From an uncultured Pseudoxanthomonas sp. (GTDB taxonomy: Bacteria > Pseudomonadota > Gammaproteobacteria > Xanthomonadales > Xanthomonadaceae), in contig NZ_CAMPJD010000007.1 in assembly GCF_946886695.1 (NCBI RefSeq), positions 34,285 through 98,284 on the forward strand: a stretch of DNA of 64,000 bases. The letters are read 5' to 3'. The notes under the pieces were generated by a model. It was not told the origin of the DNA, did no database searches, and was given only the letters and a program-made list of their open reading frames with translations. Position numbers and translations under genes: made by a program. This document shows positions 61,074-64,000 of this stretch, piece after piece; positions within the stretch are counted from its first letter, which is position 1; every line of letters starts with the position of its first letter.

Positions 61074-61454
61074 ATGGCTGACGAAACCGGACACCTTCCC
61101 CGCGGCCCTGGCCGCATCCTCAAAGCCACCGTGTGGTCCTTTCAGGGACTGCGTGCGGCGTGGATGCACGAATCCTCCTTCCGGCTGGAGGTCTACCTGC
61201 TCGTCGTGCTGGCGCCGCTGGCATTGTGGCTGGGGGAGACCGGGCTGGAGCGAGCGCTGATGATCGGCAGCTGTCTGCTGGTGCTGGCGGCCGAGCTGCT
61301 GAATTCCGCAGTGGAGGCGGTGATCGAGCGCTACGGCCCCGAGCATCACGAACTCGCCGGTCGAGCGAAGGATATGGGCTCCGCCGCCGTCTTCGTGCTG
61401 ATGATGAACGTACTGCTGTGCTGGGGCCTGATCCTCGTGCCCCGCTATCTCTGA
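61074..61454 (+). CDS. dgkA: diacylglycerol kinase
   Basis: A 126-residue integral membrane kinase with three helices that recycles diacylglycerol to phosphatidic acid. The active-site block is AAELLNSAVEAVIERYGPEH, containing the catalytic Glu residues, followed by ELAGRAKDMGSAAVFVLMM. Near E. coli DgkA in size (122). ATG 61074; the upward-extended frame to 60651 has no homology. The 212-bp gap to the divergent lipoprotein gene holds no other ORF of note. terC follows 28 bp later. Confidence 0.93.
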   Translation: MADETGHLPRGPGRILKATVWSFQGLRAAWMHESSFRLEVYLLVVLAPLALWLGETGLERALMIGSCLLVLAAELLNSAVEAVIERYGPEHHELAGRAKDMGSAAVFVLMMNVLLCWGLILVPRYL

Positions 61455-61482
61455 TTTCTGATCTGAACCAAGGTACTCCCCG

Positions 61483-62217
61483 ATGATGGAACTGCTTACC
61501 GATCCGCAGGTGTGGATCACGCTGATCACGTTGAGTGCGATCGAGATCGTGCTGGGCATCGACAACCTGGTCTTCATCTCCATCGCGGTCAGCAAGCTGC
61601 CGCCGCACCAGCGCGAAGTCGCACGCAAGTTCGGTATCGCCGTGGCGTGCATCACCCGCATCCTGCTGCTGTTGACGCTGGCCTGGCTGGCCGGCCTGAC
61701 CGCCGACTTGTTCACGCTGTTCGGGCAAGGCATCTCGGTGCGCGACCTGGTGCTGATCCTGGGTGGTGTGTTCCTGCTGGTGAAGGGCACCAAGGAAATC
61801 CTTGAACTGGTGAAGGGCGAACCCGATTCGGAAGACGTGCACACGCGCCCGGCCGTGTCGTTCGCTGGCGTGATCGCGCAGATCGCGGTGATCGACATCG
61901 TGTTCTCGCTGGACTCGGTGATCGCGGCCGTCGGCATGGCCAACCACACCCCGGTGATGGTGGCCGCGATCCTGCTGGCGGTGGCGGTGATGCTGCTGGC
62001 GGCCAAGCCGCTTGGCCAGTTCATCGACAACAACCCGACCATCAAGATGCTGGCGCTGGCCTTCATCGTCGCCGTCGGCGCCTACCTGCTGCTGGACGGT
62101 TTCGAGATGCATATCCCGAAGGGCTACCTCTACGGCGCGATGGGCTTCTCGGCCGTGGTCGAGTGCCTCAACCTGTGGGCGAAGAAGCGGGCCGGCCGGC
62201 GCATGCTGCGCGAGTGA
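61483..62217 (+). CDS. TerC-family integral membrane protein
   Basis: A 244-residue protein with seven hydrophobic helices. The family's metal-site Asp motifs are present: IEIVLGIDNLVFISIAVSKL at the start and IDIVFSLDSVIAAVGMANH in the middle. TerC proteins are linked to tellurite resistance and, in several bacteria, to manganese export. Only 28 bp separate it from dgkA, too short for a Mn riboswitch. A terminator follows. Confidence 0.9.
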   Translation: MMELLTDPQVWITLITLSAIEIVLGIDNLVFISIAVSKLPPHQREVARKFGIAVACITRILLLLTLAWLAGLTADLFTLFGQGISVRDLVLILGGVFLLVKGTKEILELVKGEPDSEDVHTRPAVSFAGVIAQIAVIDIVFSLDSVIAAVGMANHTPVMVAAILLAVAVMLLAAKPLGQFIDNNPTIKMLALAFIVAVGAYLLLDGFEMHIPKGYLYGAMGFSAVVECLNLWAKKRAGRRMLRE

Positions 62218-62240
62218 GCCTTGCATCCACCGCGTACCGC

Positions 62241-62270
62241 AAAAGGGCTCCTTCGGGAGCCCTTTTGCTT
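62241..62270 (+). terminator. intrinsic terminator after terC
   Basis: An 11-bp perfect stem, AAAAGGGCTCC (62241-62251) and GGAGCCCTTTT (62256-62266), with a TTCG tetraloop and a short T-tract. It begins 23 bp after the stop codon. The A/T symmetry would let it work in both directions. Confidence 0.9.
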
Positions 62271-62380
62271 TCACGAGAGGCTAACAAGTCGACGTGCCAC
62301 GCAGTGTGACGTGGCGGATGCTTGCGTGGCCATGGGCAAGGTGCTGCAATCGGCGCGTCCGTCCAAAGGAGTGTCGTGCC

Positions 62381-63019
62381 ATGCAGGTTTCGCGTCTGTG
62401 GTTGCTCGTCGTGTTGACCGTGCTGCTGTCCGGCTGCGGTTACAACACCATCCAGCAGAAGGACGAAGCCGTGAAGGCAGGCTGGTCCGAGGTGCTCAAC
62501 CAGTACAAGCGTCGTGCCGACCTCATTCCCAACCTAGTCAAGACCGTGCAGGGCTATGCGCAGCAGGAGCGCCAGGTGCTGACCGACGTGACCAACGCGC
62601 GCGCCCGCGTGGGCCAGATCCAGGTCAATGCCGACGATGCCGCCTCGCTGCAGCAGTTCCAGCAGGCGCAGGGAGAACTGTCTGGCGCGCTGTCCCGGCT
62701 GCTGGTCGTCACCGAGAACTACCCGAACCTGAAATCCGACCAGTCCTTCCGCGACCTGCAGGCGCAGCTGGAAGGCACCGAGAACCGCATCACCGTGGCG
62801 CGCGGGCGCTACATCCAGACGGTGCAGGACTACAACACCTACATCCGCCAGTTCCCGCAGGTGATCACCGCCAAGGTCACCGGTGCGAAGGAAAAACCGA
62901 ACTTCACCGTCGAGAACGAAGCCGTGATCTCCGAAGCGCCGGCCGTCGACTTCGGTACGCCGGCCCCGGCGATGCCGCAGGCTCCGACAGCGCCGCCTCC
63001 GCCGTCGCCCGGCAACTGA
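62381..63019 (+). CDS. LemA-family lipoprotein
   Basis: A 212-residue protein. Signal MQVSRLWLLVVLTVLLSGCG has lipobox LSGC, so it is lipidated. LemA hallmarks are YNTIQQKDEAVKAGWSEVLN, QYKRRADLIPNLVKTVQGYA, and TENYPNLKSDQSFRDLQAQL, making a long four-helix bundle. A Pro-rich tail ends the protein. ATG 62381 follows AAAGGA; the frame upstream to 62294 is not real. LemA beside TPM proteins is a common pair; the function is unclear (envelope stress or membrane assembly). Confidence 0.9.
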   Translation: MQVSRLWLLVVLTVLLSGCGYNTIQQKDEAVKAGWSEVLNQYKRRADLIPNLVKTVQGYAQQERQVLTDVTNARARVGQIQVNADDAASLQQFQQAQGELSGALSRLLVVTENYPNLKSDQSFRDLQAQLEGTENRITVARGRYIQTVQDYNTYIRQFPQVITAKVTGAKEKPNFTVENEAVISEAPAVDFGTPAPAMPQAPTAPPPPSPGN

Positions 63020-63038
63020 TCAGCGTCCCGGCACATCC

Positions 63039-63881
63039 ATGCTGCGTGCGCTGGCGCTCTGCCTGCTGCTGATCGCCGCGCCCGCCTGGGCGCAGTCGCT
63101 GGCGGCGATTCCCGCGCTCGATTCGCCGGTGGTCGATACCACCGGCACGCTGGATGCCGCGCAGAAGCAGCAACTGGAAGCGCAGGCATTGGCGTTGCAG
63201 CAGCGCAAAGGCAGCCAGCTGCAGGTGTTGCTGGTGCCCAGCACGCAGCCCGAAACCATCGAACAGTACGCGGTGCGCGTGTTCGAACAATGGAAGCTGG
63301 GCCGCAAGGGCGTGGATGACGGCGTACTGCTGCTGGTGGCCAAGGACGACCGCCGCGTTCGGATCGAAACAGGCTACGGACTGGAGGGCGCGATTCCCGA
63401 CGCCATCGCCAACCGCGTGATCCAGGAATACCTGGCGCCCAGGTTCCGCGCCGGTGACTACGCGGGCGGCATTGCCGACGCGACCGCGACGCTGGTGAAG
63501 CTGATCGACGGTGAAGCGCTGCCCGAACCGGTCAGCACGCATCGCGTTTCCGGCGAGGGCGGCAAGGGCGGCGGCGTGCTGTTCGCTGCATTTGCCGCCT
63601 TCATCGTGGCCACCATCGTGCGCGGCATGTTCAGCCGTGCGCCGTCCGGTATCCGCGGATTGTTCACAGGCGGTGCGGCCGGTGGCGTGGCGCTGCTGCT
63701 GTCGTCGCTGCTTGCGGTCGGTGGCATCGCCGCCGTGCTGGGACTGCTCTACGGCCTGATGTCGGTGTCGACCCGCGGCGGATACGCCCGGCACCGGGAC
63801 TGGGGCGGCTGGGGTGGCGGAGGCGGTGGCTTTGGCGGTGAAGAATTTGTTGCGGCGGGCGTTGCCGGAGAATGTGGGTGA
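63039..63881 (+). CDS. TPM-domain (YgcG-like) membrane protein, C-terminus disrupted
   Basis: A 280-residue frame. The signal peptide is [18 protein letters not shown]; the TPM domain runs from [20 protein letters not shown] to [15 protein letters not shown]. Two hydrophobic stretches follow (~181-195 and ~208-250), then a glycine-rich tail, [12 protein letters not shown]. In relatives this tail continues with many more Gly/Ser residues. Here it changes after base ~63840 to [13 protein letters not shown] and stops at 63881, where the DNA composition also changes. The coding part before the tail is intact; only the end is abnormal. Confidence 0.8.
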   Translation: MLRALALCLLLIAAPAWAQSLAAIPALDSPVVDTTGTLDAAQKQQLEAQALALQQRKGSQLQVLLVPSTQPETIEQYAVRVFEQWKLGRKGVDDGVLLLVAKDDRRVRIETGYGLEGAIPDAIANRVIQEYLAPRFRAGDYAGGIADATATLVKLIDGEALPEPVSTHRVSGEGGKGGGVLFAAFAAFIVATIVRGMFSRAPSGIRGLFTGGAAGGVALLLSSLLAVGGIAAVLGLLYGLMSVSTRGGYARHRDWGGWGGGGGGFGGEEFVAAGVAGECG

Positions 63882-64000
63882 GCGGCGGCAGGTGTTTAAA
63901 CGTTTGCGGCAGTTGCGGTTGATTCATTATGTGCAGGAGGCGGATCTGGATCAGTCGGAGAGTTGGATTAAGGTGCGGCCTTTGGTGGTTAATTTGGTGA
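63838..64000 (+). CDS. partial open frame of different composition at the right edge, unidentified
   Basis: From about 63838 a different frame reads [20 protein letters not shown] and ends [13 protein letters not shown] at the window edge, with no stop. It is G/T-rich: I count only about 21 C in ~160 bases, and Leu is mostly TTG, against CTG in all neighbouring genes. The pattern of basic helices followed by a strand resembles a winged-helix domain such as those of MukE/MksE-type condensin subunits, but this is a weak guess. The 5' end is not visible as a normal start (a GTG lies at 63838). It overlaps the disrupted tail of the TPM gene. Confidence 0.35.
   Translation, partial: MKNLLRRALPENVGERRQVFKRLRQLRLIHYVQEADLDQSESWIKVRPLVVNLV

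Noticed and set aside
61455..61482. A manganese riboswitch upstream of the TerC gene
   Set aside because: Only 28 bp separate dgkA and terC, too short for the yybP-ykoY fold.

Overview
The window looks like chromosomal DNA from a high-GC gammaproteobacterium of the Xanthomonadaceae/Lysobacteraceae (Pseudoxanthomonas, Stenotrophomonas, Lysobacter or a close relative). Reasons: strong C/G third-position bias, a queC end followed by tRNA-Lys, a gshB-pilG-pilI-pilJ-chpA-chpB-chpC cluster, and GTAGG-headed inverted repeats of the kind scattered through these genomes. Assignment below family level is not supported from sequence alone. No IS element, phage, plasmid gene or CRISPR array was seen.

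Layout. 1-6.4 kb: end of queC, tRNA-Lys(UUU), a cysteine synthase-fold PLP enzyme, oligopeptidase A, a GH3 glucosidase behind a LacI-type operator, and a small secreted protein. 6.5-12.5 kb (minus strand): recQ and, upstream of it, two tandem secreted FG-GAP proteins sharing an almost identical 852-bp 3' module. 12.6-22.2 kb: dps, hrpA, two tandem paralogous exported proteins of unknown function, relA and a membrane-anchored TPR-like protein. 22.2-24.8 kb: two abutting glycosyltransferases with less GC-biased codons, probably an acquired surface-polysaccharide pair. 24.9-32.7 kb: PBP1b, a TPR lipoprotein, YoaA-type helicase, tsaB, a TonB-family protein and gshB.

32.9-43.9 kb is the type IV pilus chemosensory (Pil-Chp) operon: PilG receiver, PilI and ChpC CheW-like adaptors, PilJ receptor, the 2039-residue hybrid kinase ChpA, and a ChpB whose methylesterase site looks dead. 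No pilH or pilK is present in the cluster. 43.9-48.6 kb: rsmE, bioA and a nudE-cysQ-mazG overlapping housekeeping set, punctuated by REPIN-like repeats that supply the stop codons of rsmE and mazG. 48.6-50.2 kb: small membrane proteins. 50.3-55.9 kb: a two-component pair followed by a three-gene MacAB-type efflux operon joined by ATGA overlaps. 56-58.5 kb: isoaspartyl peptidase, a small sigma factor overlapping a VOC protein, and a frameshifted exported-protein gene. 58.7-64 kb: secreted subtilase, SGNH lipoprotein, dgkA, TerC, LemA and a TPM-domain protein whose glycine-rich tail is cut off by sequence of different composition running off the right edge.

Most of the window is ordinary core chromosome. 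The parts most worth a second look are the duplicated FG-GAP genes, the decayed adaptation arm of the Pil-Chp system, the stop-codon-donating repeats, the macA insertion, and the composition break at the right edge. Function calls rest on recognised motifs read by eye; no database search was run.
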